From Hortaea werneckii (taxonomy: Eukaryota; Ascomycota; Dothideomycetes; Mycosphaerellales; Teratosphaeriaceae), in assembly GCA_037044905.1 (NCBI GenBank), contig JBAOKB010000086.1, positions 1 to 64,000 on the forward strand: a stretch of 64,000 bases of DNA, written 5' to 3'. The notes beneath the pieces were generated by a model, which saw only the letters and a program-made list of their open reading frames with translations, did not search any database and was not told the DNA's origin. The position numbers and the translations under genes are program-made. Positions 1 to 11,194 of this stretch are shown here, piece by piece. Positions within the stretch are counted from its first letter, which is position 1. Each line of letters begins with the position of its first letter.

Positions 1-46
1 ATTGCTAAGGTTAAACGTAACTTGGTTTGTTCCCTGAACAGCACCT
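1..46. other. Untrimmed Oxford Nanopore native-barcode adapter (technical sequence)
   Basis: Bases 1-14 are the native-barcode flank ATTGCTAAGGTTAA. Bases 15-38 match the 24-base native barcode 08 (the reverse complement of the commonly listed BC08 sequence, from memory). Bases 39-46 are the inner flank CAGCACCT. The telomere repeat starts directly after it, as expected when an adapter is ligated to a blunt chromosome end and not trimmed before assembly. It is not genomic and should be masked. Confidence 0.95.
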
Positions 47-172
47 ACCCTAACCCTAACCCTAACCCTAACCCTAACCCTAACCCTAACCCTAACCCTA
101 ACCCTAACCCTAACCCTAACCCTAACCCTAACCCTAACCCTAACCCTAACCCTAACCCTAACCCTAACCCTA
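47..172. repeat. Telomere, (CCCTAA)n tract
   Basis: About 20 perfect tandem CCCTAA units run from position 48 to 172, the C-rich strand of the vertebrate-type TTAGGG telomere used by filamentous ascomycetes. It is bounded on the left by adapter and on the right by subtelomeric DNA, so the left edge is a real chromosome end. A fungal telomere is commonly near 100-150 bp, so the tract may be close to complete. Confidence 0.97.
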
Positions 173-387
173 TGCCTCCGGCGGCCCTGGCGTCGGCGCC
201 CTGAACGGCTTCCCCTTTCCTTTTCTCTCTCTTTTTCCTCCCGACAATTGGAACCCTCTTGCCTCCGGCGGCCCTGGCGTCGGCGCCCTGAACGGCTTGC
301 TCTCTCTTTTACATTTCACTAACATTTCGCCCTGTACTAGCTAACCCTAACCCTCAGCCTCCTTCCTCCCTCCTGCCCTCTTCTATC
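173..387. repeat. Subterminal region with a duplicated 38-bp GC-rich element
   Basis: A 38-bp element rich in GGCGGCC and GTCGGCGCC occurs at 174-211 and again, without mismatch, at 261-298 (period 87 bp). Pyrimidine-rich DNA fills the gap. A degenerate double CCCTAA sits near 343-354. No gene is visible here. The stretch lies between the telomere and the 3' end of the first TLH copy. Confidence 0.85.
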
Positions 388-3300
388 TCAGCTTATATGA
401 TACACCATTCTCACCAACTCGTTCGTTTCCATCATGTTCGTTACCCGCTTCCGGATCACCCACCTCCATAGTCGGCCCCATTCGTCCTCTTCCAACCCTC
501 CCCCCTCCCAAAATCCCAAACTCCTCTCCATCTCCCCCTCTACCCACCCCCACTCCCACTCCTTTCCCTCCCTCTCTTCCCTCCCCCACATCCTTTGGCT
601 AATTACCGCCCCTCCTATGTCCTCCATCACTCCCTTGTATTGGCATCCTGCCCCCGCAACTCCGCTTCGCTAATATCCTGCCGTTTTACTCCCGCACGCC
701 GCCGTCTTCTCTTCCCATCTTTGACATATGCTCTGCGGCACCCAGCAGAAATTGCACCCGCTAAATCGAGCCATCTGTAGCCGCTTCATCCTCTTCTTTA
801 CTTCCGCCATCCTCTCCCCTGCCTCCTTCCCGTGCCCTCTGCATTCTTCCCACCCTCGAGCCCTTTTCGCCCGTTGTATCTGCCCTTGCGCCCAGCACAC
901 CGAACACCCTACCTTCGTCCAATCCTCTAGCCTCTTCACCATCTCGTCTCTGTCTAGCTCTCTGCTAGCCCTCTCCGCTAACCTCGACCTCTTCTGCGCT
1001 TGCACTCTTTCTCCCTCTCTACTCATTCCTGTCCTCGCCTCGTTTATGCTTCGCTCCCTCTCCTCTCTCTCTCCTATACTTCTTGCCCTCTTTAGCCCTC
1101 TTCCTTCCTTTGCTGCCTCTTCACACTCATCCCCAGCTTCGGCCAACCCTAACCCTAATTCTCCCTCGTCGTCAACGTTGTCCGTACCTAACTCTAAGCC
1201 TCTCGGTGTTCCATCCTCGCTACCTTGTTCCATCGGCTCTAACCCTAACCCGTCTGCTTCCTCTTGCTCCCTCCTTCTATGCTGCTATAATGGAACGAAC
1301 CCCCCTGTCCTTACTACAACCCTCGCCCTCCTTCCCGTTCTTGTTAACCCTCTACATACATTATACACTTTCTCTCCGTTCTCGCATCCGATCCTGTCCG
1401 CCCTCCCATCCATCTCCCTGTCTAACACAACCCTCCTACACTTCTCCCCTTCCAGATATTCGTGCATCCCCCTTTCCATCACGAATCCCTTCTCCAAGAT
1501 TTTCCGGCCCCCTACTATGTTGTAGCCTCTTATTAAGATCGCCTCGCTTGCCTCTCCATCTCTTCCTGCCCTTCCACTTTCCTGTGCGTAATCCCTCACT
1601 AATTCCTTCACTCCTACGTGTACTACCACCCTAATGTGTAGTGCATCCACCCCCATTCCTATCGCTGTCGTCGCCGCGAACACTCTGTGCGTCCCCTTAA
1701 CCAGCTGTTCTAGAATCTTCCTTTTCATTTCTTCGTCTCCGACCCTCCTGTAGTACACTAGACACCTCAGCACTTCTCCAATCTTCTTGCACTGCTCTAC
1801 CCTCCGGCAGTACACTATAATCTGTCCCTCCTCGTGTTCTTCTAGTTTCTTTCTTACTAACTCCGCTACCCTCTCCTCTTCTTCTCGCCGGTCGTACTCG
1901 ACCACCTGGTAAGCGATGTTCCTCCTCGTCGTCGAGTCTCTTATTATCCGTACCGTCCTCTTCTCTAAGCCCATCGCTTCGAGCCAGCTCGACTCTTCCT
2001 TCGGTAGCAACGTTGCCGTAAGATACACTATCTGGCATCCCTTCCTAGCGAACTCCGCTAGCTCGAGCACTTTCGGCCTCCATGTCTCTGTCGAGTCCAG
2101 AACGATGTGGCTCTCGTCGACTACTATCCTGTCTAGCTCTCCGGTAGCTAGCTTGTCGTTAATGAACCTGTTAAACGCCTTCGTTACTGCGCTCTCGGGT
2201 GTTACTAGCACGATCCTCGCGTGCCTAGCGCTCTAGTCGGGCCATCTCCCGGCGTTAAGTCCGATCTCCTTGCATCTCCTCTCTAGATCGCTCCTTAGCG
2301 ATATCAACGGCACTACTACCACCGTTACCCCTCCGACTAAGCAGAATGCCGGTAGCATAAACATCAGACTCTTGCCTCCTCCGGTCCTCATGACTATTAC
2401 TACCTTCGGCTCGCCCGATACGATTGCCTTTAGCCCTTCTAGTTGTGAGCCTCTAAATGAAGCGTTCGGCCCTAGCATTTCCCTTAGACTCACGTTCAAG
2501 TCTGCCTCCTCCTCAACTTCGCCCACCTCTCTTCTTCTACCATCTTCCTATATTTCTCCAGATCGATCGTCGGCTTTCCATTACCTGTCGCAGTGGACGG
2601 CCACCTAATGAAGTGGTGCCATAACACGCTTACCTTTCTAAACGATGCCTGCTCGGACTGCGTGCTAAACGGGTTCTCTGTCGTCAAGATCCCGTAGATC
2701 AACTCTTCCATCCTTTTACTATGTCCGGATTGCATCTGCCTATCTTCTGTTGTTACTCCTTCGTACAACCGATCGAGCTGTTTTGTTACTTCTTCCTCTG
2801 GGCAGTGTACCCTTTGGATGGCTGGGTATAGCTACCTCCATGTCGACGGCGTTACAAAGAATCCGGCCTGGCATTTTGATAGCTCCCTCTTCATCACCCT
2901 CTTTAGCCTCTCTGTGTTCCAGAAGCCGTCTATGCTAAGTGCCTGCAGCTTGCCCTCTTTCGCTTTTCCTCTATTCCTCGGCCTGCTTCGCGCCTCCCTC
3001 CCACTAACCATCCGATCTCCTGCCGTTCCTTCGTCATCACCTCCATCCGCCTCGCTTTCACTGCTCGGGCTTGTGCTCGATTCGCTCTCGCTTCCTAAAC
3101 TGCCCTCTTCCCCGTCGCTTTCCCTTCCTCCTTCTTCGCTCCCACTCTCCTCCTCCTCCCTAACTCCGTCGACCTCGCCTTCCCATTTCTTTTCCGGCTC
3201 CGGCTCCCACAGATATTTGCTGAAGTCAGACTCGCCCCTAACTTCCTACCTAAGCATGTGCACGAACGGTTCTACTAGCCACAAATGGTACACCAACAGC

Positions 3301-5492
3301 TTTCCTACCTCTTGCGGCAGATACCTGTGGATTATCTTCGCTTCGCCGCTCTTGCTGTAGCCTTTGTGGTAGCCCGTCACTAGCTCGACCATGCTATTGT
3401 TAACAAAAACACCCCTCTGCGCTCGCGCACTCTCTCCGTTCTCGGTCCTAATGCTAACAACTTCCGTCCCTCTAGCTGGAGCTCCCCCTGCCATGTAACA
3501 CAACACTATTAGCTCCTCCTTGAACAGAGTCACCTCCCGGAAGTACTGCTCCACCTTAGTCGTGTTCCACTTTAGCTTACTCCTGTCCCTTACTTCACTT
3601 ATGTCGATATTTTGTAGAAAGTACTTGGTTATTCGGTCCTCTCTCATGGCCCGGCTCCACAACCACTTCCTGCTCTCCACGTCTTTCCCGTCCGGCCTCC
3701 TAACTCTGCCCAAGACTTCATCGTTTCTCTTATCGTCCAAGAAGCTCCAACCCTCGGTGAGATCGCTTAGGTTGTCGAACAGTCTGTCTAGATGCAAGAT
3801 CGGCAGTTCCTCCTCTTGCTGTAAGAACATTAACCGCTTCGTGAGCCTCCCTAGACACCTTTCCCACAGCGAGTGTAGTGCATCTCTAAGATCTCCCATG
3901 CTAAAGCTAATCTTGTCGATGGCGACCTGTTGGCATCTGTTCATCCAAGTGACCCGTGCCCCGGCTTTCTCCGTGAACCTGATCCTCATTCCAAAAGTCT
4001 TTATGTGCAAGACCCTGTCCATCGGGCTCGCTGGTCCCCCGTATTCCTAAAGACACAACAGCCTGGGCACCATATCGTGCACCCCTTCTACAATGCTGAC
4101 CGCTTCTTTTCTCGCCTCACTCTCACCTATCCCGGCTCCGATTAGCCGGTCGATGTCGTCTTGCCTCTGCTTGTAAGCCATGAACACCACTAGAGCCTTA
4201 CAGACCGTGACGATGGCCGCTAGCTTCGGCGTGAAGTTGAACACGCTTACCCATCCTGCGTCTTCGGTGTCCAAGCCGAGAACTGCTAATGCGGACAGAA
4301 AGCCGCTTTGGAACTCGTCGTCTAGCAGCTCCTAGTCGAGCATGCTGGCCCAGAAAAGAACGATGGACCATTGTAACTCGTCTTCGCAGACCTTTCTAGC
4401 TCCCTTGTCTAGAGCGGCGGTCTCTCGTCTAGCGAGACTTTGCATTGCTCCCAGCCTCCTCGCTTGCCCATCCGTTAACGTGTAGTCTAGCTTGTTCTCC
4501 CATGTCTGACTCCTCCAAAGATATCTTAGCATTAATACCCAGACCCTAGAGTATTTCTTCTTCGTACTAGCCTCGTGTTTGCTGTAGAATGGAGTCTCGT
4601 TGTTCGCGGCCCCGGTTTCCTTCCTGTTCACGTAGTAAAGAGCGGACCTTAGGATCGTCCGCGGACTGCTAACGTCCATGGCCTTCTTGATCACCCTGCC
4701 GGTCGCTCTGCAAGCTCTCTCGATCGCCTCCTCTTCTTCATCCACGCTCTCTATCCCCCGCTCGTCCGCCTTAAGCTTTGGCGCCGCACTTAGACTAGCC
4801 CGTAGCTCTTCTTTCTCAAACCCAGCCAGATGGTGAGCCCAGCTGGTGTGTTCCAGCCATGGATCCATTTTAGACCTAACATTGCTAACGTTCACCTTCC
4901 TGTAATGGTGCGCCTCCCGTAGCTTCCTCTTAAGTCCATCGGCTACCTCATCTGTCAACTTCTGCGCCCTGTCCTCGGGCTCGCAGCCATGACCGCCTCC
5001 TAGCATCCGTGGCGCTGGCGGTAGCACTTTAAAGAGCTTAGTCCACTGCGCATACTTAAAGAATCTCTAACAGCAGTGACCTTCCGTGAACGGCTGGTTT
5101 GCGGCGGGTCGACTCCTTAAACTCCCTCGACCTCCTCTGCTTTTGGCGCTGTTCCAGCCGTGTTCCTTTCTACAGTGCGCCTCGATCCCCTTTTTACTCT
5201 CCCTTAGCAACCCGCACGCTTTGCACTGTGAGCATTGCTCGATGACCGGGCCGAGCTCCTAGATCGCTTCCTGTTCGGCGGCGGGGTACACGACGTCTTC
5301 TAACCTATAAGCGACGTGGTCGAGTTTTTCTACTTGTTCGATTATTCCTTTCCTAGTGCTCACTGTTAGCGTCTAGTGACTTTGGCTGAGATGCGCCTTG
5401 ATTTGGTCTGGAACCACTGCAAACTTGCAATCTCTACAAACGATAATTTAAAAATTCTGGAAGTGTACGAACAGACTCTCAAAAGCGTCCAT
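388..5492 (-). pseudogene. Near-full-length telomere-linked RecQ-like helicase (TLH), RIP-inactivated
   Basis: This is the only copy in the window with the whole helicase. An intact parent would be a nuclear RecQ-type helicase with an N-terminal C2H2 finger module (CxxC...HxxxxH), an acidic Ser/Glu tract, Walker A GGGKS, a DESH box, motif VI QESGRAGRD and a Cys-rich tail (CSVC, CNFC). Translation runs in one minus frame from the ATG at 5490-5492 to about 2510. A 2-bp insertion there relative to the intact copies shifts the frame, which then continues to about 388. I see in-frame stops near 5374, 5262, 5070, 4333, 4048, 3247, 2833, 2234, 1286 and 671. Where an intact copy exists for comparison these are CAG-to-TAG or TGG-to-TAG changes, the RIP signature. 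The last two stops have no comparator. Full length would be roughly 1,700 residues, normal for TLH. Confidence 0.9.
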
Positions 5493-6069
5493 GGTGTATT
5501 AGCTGTCGAGCAACGTGTCTGTCCTGATGTTTCGGTCGGCGGCCTCGCCTGGGCTTAGCTGCACCGCCCCCTGTCACAGAATTTTCGCGATCCCTGTCGC
5601 GATGGCGCGGTCACACATGATGGGGTTGAACGTTAGCTACATGCTACAAGAGTCGGTGGTCTTGCTAGGTGCTTTTCTGCACCTTTGTTGGTGTATTTCT
5701 ATCTACCCTACCTCTTCGCGAGCGTCTAGCCTGCGCTTCCGGCGGTCCCTCAATTCCAGCCGAACCGCCGTTACGCCCGCCGACCCTAACCCTAAGCCTT
5801 TGCGAGCGGAACTTCACACAGAATGTCGGGATTTTCGAACCGCGATAACAATTCACCACGCGGGTCTCCCGCTCCGATGTTGAAAACTCACGAGTAAAGT
5901 GCCTACGGATTGGAAACTCACCGAGTTTGAAACGATTCCGACCGGTACTTTTCATTCCTTCTGCCCCCGGTTTTTCATGGAATCTGCCCCCTCCGGCGAA
6001 TTCGGTGGCCCGTGCCCCCCACGCATTATCATGGAATCCGCCCCGGATTCTTTGAAGGATTGAGGGTAG
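5493..6069. repeat. TLH upstream region, first copy
   Basis: This is the 577-bp region upstream of the TLH start, homologous to 7126-7702, 11044-11620, 14960-15536, 18876-19452 and 22792-23368. CpA-to-TpA changes are visible only up to about 5720; the rest looks identical to the other copies. It holds CCCTAACCCTAA at 5784-5795 and ends in GATTGAGGGTAG. It presumably contains the TLH promoter. Confidence 0.85.
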
Positions 6070-7125
6070 ACTTTGCATTGCTCCCAGCCTCCTCGCTTGC
6101 CCATCCGTCAACGTGTAGTCTGGCTTGTTCTCCCATGTCTGACTCCTCCAAAGATATCTCAGCATTGATACCCAGACCCTGGAGTATTTCTTCTTCGTAC
6201 TGGCCTCGTGTTTGCTGTAGAATGGAGTCTCGTTGTTCGCGGCCCCGGTTTCCTTCCTGTTCACGTAGTGAAGAGCGGACCTTGGGATCGTCCGCGGACT
6301 GCTGACGTCCATGGCCTTCTTGATCACCCTGCCGGTCGCTCTGCAAGCTCTCTCGATCGCCTCCTCTTCTTCATCCACGCTCTCTATCCCCCGCTCGTCC
6401 GCCTCAAGCTTTGGCGCCGCACTTAGACTAGCCCGTAGCTCTTCTTTCTCAAACCCAGCCAGATGGTGAGCCCAGCTGGTGTGTTCCAGCCATGGATCCA
6501 TTTCAGACCTGACATTGCTGACGTTCACCTTCCTGTGATGGTGCGCCTCCCGCAGCTTCCTCTTGAGTCCATCGGCTACCTCATCTGTCAACTTCTGCGC
6601 CCTGTCCTCGGGCTCGCAGCCATGACCGCCTCCTAGCATCCGTGGCGCTGGCGGTAGCACTTTAAAGAGCTTAGTCCACTGCGCATACTTGAAGAATCTC
6701 TGACAGCAGTGACCTTCCGTGAACGGCTGGTTTGCGGCGGGTCGACTCCTCAAACTCCCTCGACCTCCTCTGCTTTTGGCGCTGTTCCAGCCGTGTTCCT
6801 TTCTACAGTGCGCCTCGATCCCCTTTTTACTCTCCCTCAGCAACCCGCACGCTTTGCACTGTGAGCATTGCTCGATGACCGGGCCGAGCTCCTGGATCGC
6901 TTCCTGTTCGGCGGCGGGGTACACGACGTCTTCTGACCTATAAGCGACGTGGTCGAGTTTTTCCACTTGTTCGATTATTCCTTTCCTAGTGCTCACTGTT
7001 AGCGTCTGGTGACTTTGGCTGAGATGCGCCTTGATTTGGTCTGGAACCACTGCAAACTTGCAATCTCTACAAACGATGATTTGAAAATTCTGGAAGTGTA
7101 CGAACAGACTCTCAAAAGCGTCCAT
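5665..7125 (-). pseudogene. TLH 5' fragment fused to spacer (486-codon ORF)
   Basis: The ORF starts at the TLH ATG (7125) and keeps the N-terminal C2H2 finger (C19, C22, H34, H39) and about 350 residues of TLH. It breaks at 6070, inside the GAMQSL segment, and runs on through the upstream region of the first copy. It therefore lacks every helicase motif. The junction, GGGTAG followed by ACTTTGC, shares only AG with the intact sequence and differs from the break used in the four larger units, so it records an independent truncation. No RIP-type change is seen on the TLH side of 6070. Confidence 0.85.
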
Positions 7126-7702
7126 GGTGTATTAGCTGTCGAGCAACGTGTCTGTCCTGATGTTTCGGTCGGCGGCCTCGCCTGGGCTCAGCTGCACCGA
7201 CCCCTGTCACAGAATTTTCGCGATCCCTGTCGCGATGGCGCGGTCACACATGATGGGGTTGAACGTTAGCTACATGCTACAAGAGTCGGTGGTCTTGCTG
7301 GGTGCTTTTCTGCACCTTTGTTGGTGTATTTCTATCTACCCTACCTCTTCGCGAGCGTCCAGCCTGCGCTTCCGGCGGTCCCTCAATTCCAGCCGAACCG
7401 CCGTTACGCCCGCCGACCCTAACCCTAAGCCTTTGCGAGCGGAACTTCACACAGAATGTCGGGATTTTCGAACCGCGATAACAATTCACCACGCGGGTCT
7501 CCCGCTCCGATGTTGAAAACTCACGAGTAAAGTGCCTACGGATTGGAAACTCACCGAGTTTGAAACGATTCCGACCGGTACTTTTCATTCCTTCTGCCCC
7601 CGGTTTTTCATGGAATCTGCCCCCTCCGGCGAATTCGGTGGCCCGTGCCCCCCACGCATTATCATGGAATCCGCCCCGGATTCTTTGAAGGATTGAGGGT
7701 AG
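7126..7702 (-). promoter_or_regulatory. TLH upstream/promoter region embedded between tandem units
   Basis: A 577-bp segment separates each TLH start codon from the truncated 3' end of the neighbouring unit. Identical copies lie at 11044-11620, 14960-15536, 18876-19452 and 22792-23368. Each carries CCCTAACCCTAA (here 7417-7428), an imperfect pair of TCATGGAATCYGCCCC motifs near the far end, and the terminal GATTGAGGGTAG. Promoter function is inferred from position only. The minus-strand ORF of the adjacent TLH unit reads through about 425 bp of it. Confidence 0.6.
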
Positions 7703-10700
7703 CTTGTCGTTGATGAACCTGTTGAACGCCTTCGTTACTGCGCTCTCGGGTGTTACTAGCACGATCCTCGCGTGCCTGGCGCTCTGGTCGGGCCATCTCC
7801 CGGCGTTGAGTCCGATCTCCTTGCATCTCCTCTCTAGATCGCTCCTTAGCGATATCAACGGCACCACTACCACCGTCACCCCTCCGACTGAGCAGAATGC
7901 CGGTAGCATGAACATCAGACTCTTGCCTCCTCCGGTCCTCATGACCATTACTACCTTCGGCTCGCCCGATACGATTGCCTTTAGCCCTTCCAGTTGTGAG
8001 CCTCTAAATGAAGCGTTCGGCCCCAGCATTTCCCTCAGACTCACGTTCAAGTCTGCCCTCCTCAACTTCGCCCACCTCTCTTCTTCTACCATCTTCCTGT
8101 ATTTCTCCAGATCGATCGTCGGCTTTCCATTACCTGTCGCAGTGGACGGCCACCTGATGAAGTGGTGCCATGACACGCTCACCTTTCTGAACGATGCCTG
8201 CTCGGACTGCGTGCTGAACGGGTTCTCTGTCGTCAAGATCCCGTAGATCAACTCTTCCATCCTTTTACTGTGTCCGGATTGCATCTGCCTATCTTCTGTT
8301 GTTACTCCTTCGTACAACCGATCGAGCTGTTTTGTCACTTCTTCCTCTGGGCAGTGTACCCTTTGGATGGCTGGGTATAGCTGCCTCCATGTCGACGGCG
8401 TTACAAAGAATCCGGCCTGGCATTTTGATAGCTCCCTCTTCATCACCCTCTTCAGCCTCTCTGTGTTCCAGAAGCCGTCTATGCTGAGTGCCTGCAGCTT
8501 GCCCTCTTTCGCTTTTCCTCCATTCCTCGGCCTGCTTCGCGCCTCCCTCCCACTGACCATCCGATCTCCTGCCGTTCCTTCGTCATCACCTCCATCCGCC
8601 TCGCTTTCACTGCTCGGGCTTGTGCTCGATTCGCTCTCGCTTCCTGAACTGCCCTCTTCCCCGTCGCTTTCCCTTCCTCCTTCTTCGCTCCCACTCTCCT
8701 CCTCCTCCCTGACTCCGTCGACCTCGCCTTCCCATTTCTTTTCCGGCTCCGGCTCCCACAGATATTTGCTGAAGTCGAACTCGCCCCTGACTTCCCACCT
8801 GAGCATGTGCACGAACGGTTCCACTAGCCACAAATGGTACACCAACAGCTTTCCCACCTCTTGCGGCAGATACCTGTGGATTATCTTCGCTTCGCCGCTC
8901 TTGCTGTAGCCTTTGTGGTAGCCCGTCACCAGCTCGACCATGCCATTGTCAACAAAAACACCCCTCTGCGCTCGCGCACTCTCTCCGTTCTCGGTCCTGA
9001 TGCTGACAACTTCCGTCCCTCTGGCTGGAGCTCCCCCTGCCATGTGACACAACACTATCAGCTCCTCCTTGAACAGAGTCACCTCCCGGAAGTACTGCTC
9101 CACCTTGGTCGTGTTCCACTTTAGCTCACTCCTGTCCCTCACTTCACTCATGTCGATATTTTGTAGAAAGTACTTGGTTATTCGGTCCTCTCTCATGGCC
9201 CGGCTCCACAACCACTTCCTGCTCTCCACGTCTTTCCCGTCCGGCCTCCTGACTCTGCCCAAGACTTCATCGTTTCTCTCATCGTCCAAGAAGCTCCAAC
9301 CCTCGGTGAGATCGCTTGGGTTGTCGAACAGTCTGTCCAGATGCAAGATCGGCAGTTCCTCCTCTTGCTGTAAGAACATCAACCGCTTCGTGAGCCTCCC
9401 CAGACACCTTTCCCACAGCGAGTGTAGTGCATCTCTGAGATCTCCCATGCTGAAGCTGATCTTGTCGATGGCGACCTGTTGGCATCTGTTCATCCAAGTG
9501 ACCCGTGCCCCGGCTTTCTCCGTGAACCTGATCCTCATTCCAAAAGTCTTCATGTGCAAGACCCTGTCCATCGGGCTCGCTGGTCCCCCGTATTCCTGAA
9601 GACACAACAGCCTGGGCACCATATCGTGCACCCCTTCTACAATGCTGACCGCTTCTTTTCTCGCCTCACTCTCACCTATCCCGGCTCCGATCAGCCGGTC
9701 GATGTCGTCTTGCCTCTGCTTGTAAGCCATGAACACCACCAGAGCCTTACAGACCGTGACGATGGCCGCCAGCTTCGGCGTGAAGTTGAACACGCTTACC
9801 CATCCTGCGTCTTCGGTGTCCAAGCCGAGAACTGCCAATGCGGACAGAAAGCCGCTTTGGAACTCGTCGTCTAGCAGCTCCTGGTCGAGCATGCTGGCCC
9901 AGAAAAGAACGATGGACCATTGTAACTCGTCTTCGCAGACCTTTCTGGCTCCCTTGTCTAGAGCGGCGGTCTCTCGTCTGGCGAGACTTTGCATTGCTCC
10001 CAGCCTCCTCGCTTGCCCATCCGTCAACGTGTAGTCTGGCTTGTTCTCCCATGTCTGACTCCTCCAAAGATATCTCAGCATTGATACCCAGACCCTGGAG
10101 TATTTCTTCTTCGTACTGGCCTCGTGTTTGCTGTAGAATGGAGTCTCGTTGTTCGCGGCCCCGGTTTCCTTCCTGTTCACGTAGTGAAGAGCGGACCTTG
10201 GGATCGTCCGCGGACTGCTGACGTCCATGGCCTTCTTGATCACCCTGCCGGTCGCTCTGCAAGCTCTCTCGATCGCCTCCTCTTCTTCATCCACGCTCTC
10301 TATCCCCCGCTCGTCCGCCTCAAGCTTTGGCGCCGCACTTAGACTAGCCCGTAGCTCTTCTTTCTCAAACCCAGCCAGATGGTGAGCCCAGCTGGTGTGT
10401 TCCAGCCATGGATCCATTTCAGACCTGACATTGCTGACGTTCACCTTCCTGTGATGGTGCGCCTCCCGCAGCTTCCTCTTGAGTCCATCGGCTACCTCAT
10501 CTGTCAACTTCTCTGCGCCCTGTCCTCGGGCTCGCAGCCATGACCGCCTCCTAGCATCCGTGGCGCTGGCGGTAGCACTTTAAAGAGCTTAGTCCACTGC
10601 GCATACTTGAAGAATCTCTGACAGCAGTGACCTTCCGTGAACGGCTGGTTTGCGGCGGGTCGACTCCTCAAACTCCCTCGACCTCCTCTGCTTTTGGCGC

Positions 10701-11043
10701 TGTTCCAGCCGTGTTCCTTTCTACAGTGCGCCTCGATCCCCTTTTTACTCTCCCTCAGCAACCCGCACGCTTTGCACTGTGAGCATTGCTCGATGACCGG
10801 GCCGAGCTCCTGGATCGCTTCCTGTTCGGCGGCGGGGTACACGACGTCTTCTGACCTATAAGCGACGTGGTCGAGTTTTTCCACTTGTTCGATTATTCCT
10901 TTCCTAGTGCTCACTGTTAGCGTCTGGTGACTTTGGCTGAGATGCGCCTTGATTTGGTCTGGAACCACTGCAAACTTGCAATCTCTACAAACGATGATTT
11001 GAAAATTCTGGAAGTGTACGAACAGACTCTCAAAAGCGTCCAT
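7277..11043 (-). pseudogene. Truncated TLH helicase, unit A, split by a 2-bp insertion
   Basis: This matches the three intact array ORFs, but near 10509-10512 the repeat TCT is TCTCT. The extra CT splits the gene into an N-terminal ORF (10504-11043, 179 codons) and a long ORF (7277-10507, from an internal Met, 1,076 residues). The break lies after the second Cys-rich segment. A dinucleotide-repeat indel is also a typical long-read error, so this copy may be intact in the genome. Like its neighbours it lacks motif II onwards and ends in spacer-encoded residues. Confidence 0.85.
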
Positions 11044-11194
11044 GGTGTATTAGCTGTCGAGCAACGTGTCTGTCCTGATGTTTCGGTCGGCGGCCTCGCC
11101 TGGGCTCAGCTGCACCGACCCCTGTCACAGAATTTTCGCGATCCCTGTCGCGATGGCGCGGTCACACATGATGGGGTTGAACGTTAGCTACATG

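Noticed and set aside
22..204. 60-codon ORF made of Pro-Asn repeats
   Set aside because: It is the translation of adapter plus telomere repeat; not a gene.
728..1634. Long plus-strand Ser/Leu/Pro-rich ORFs near the telomere
   Set aside because: They are antisense shadows of the TLH C-terminal frame, whose helicase motifs are readable on the minus strand.
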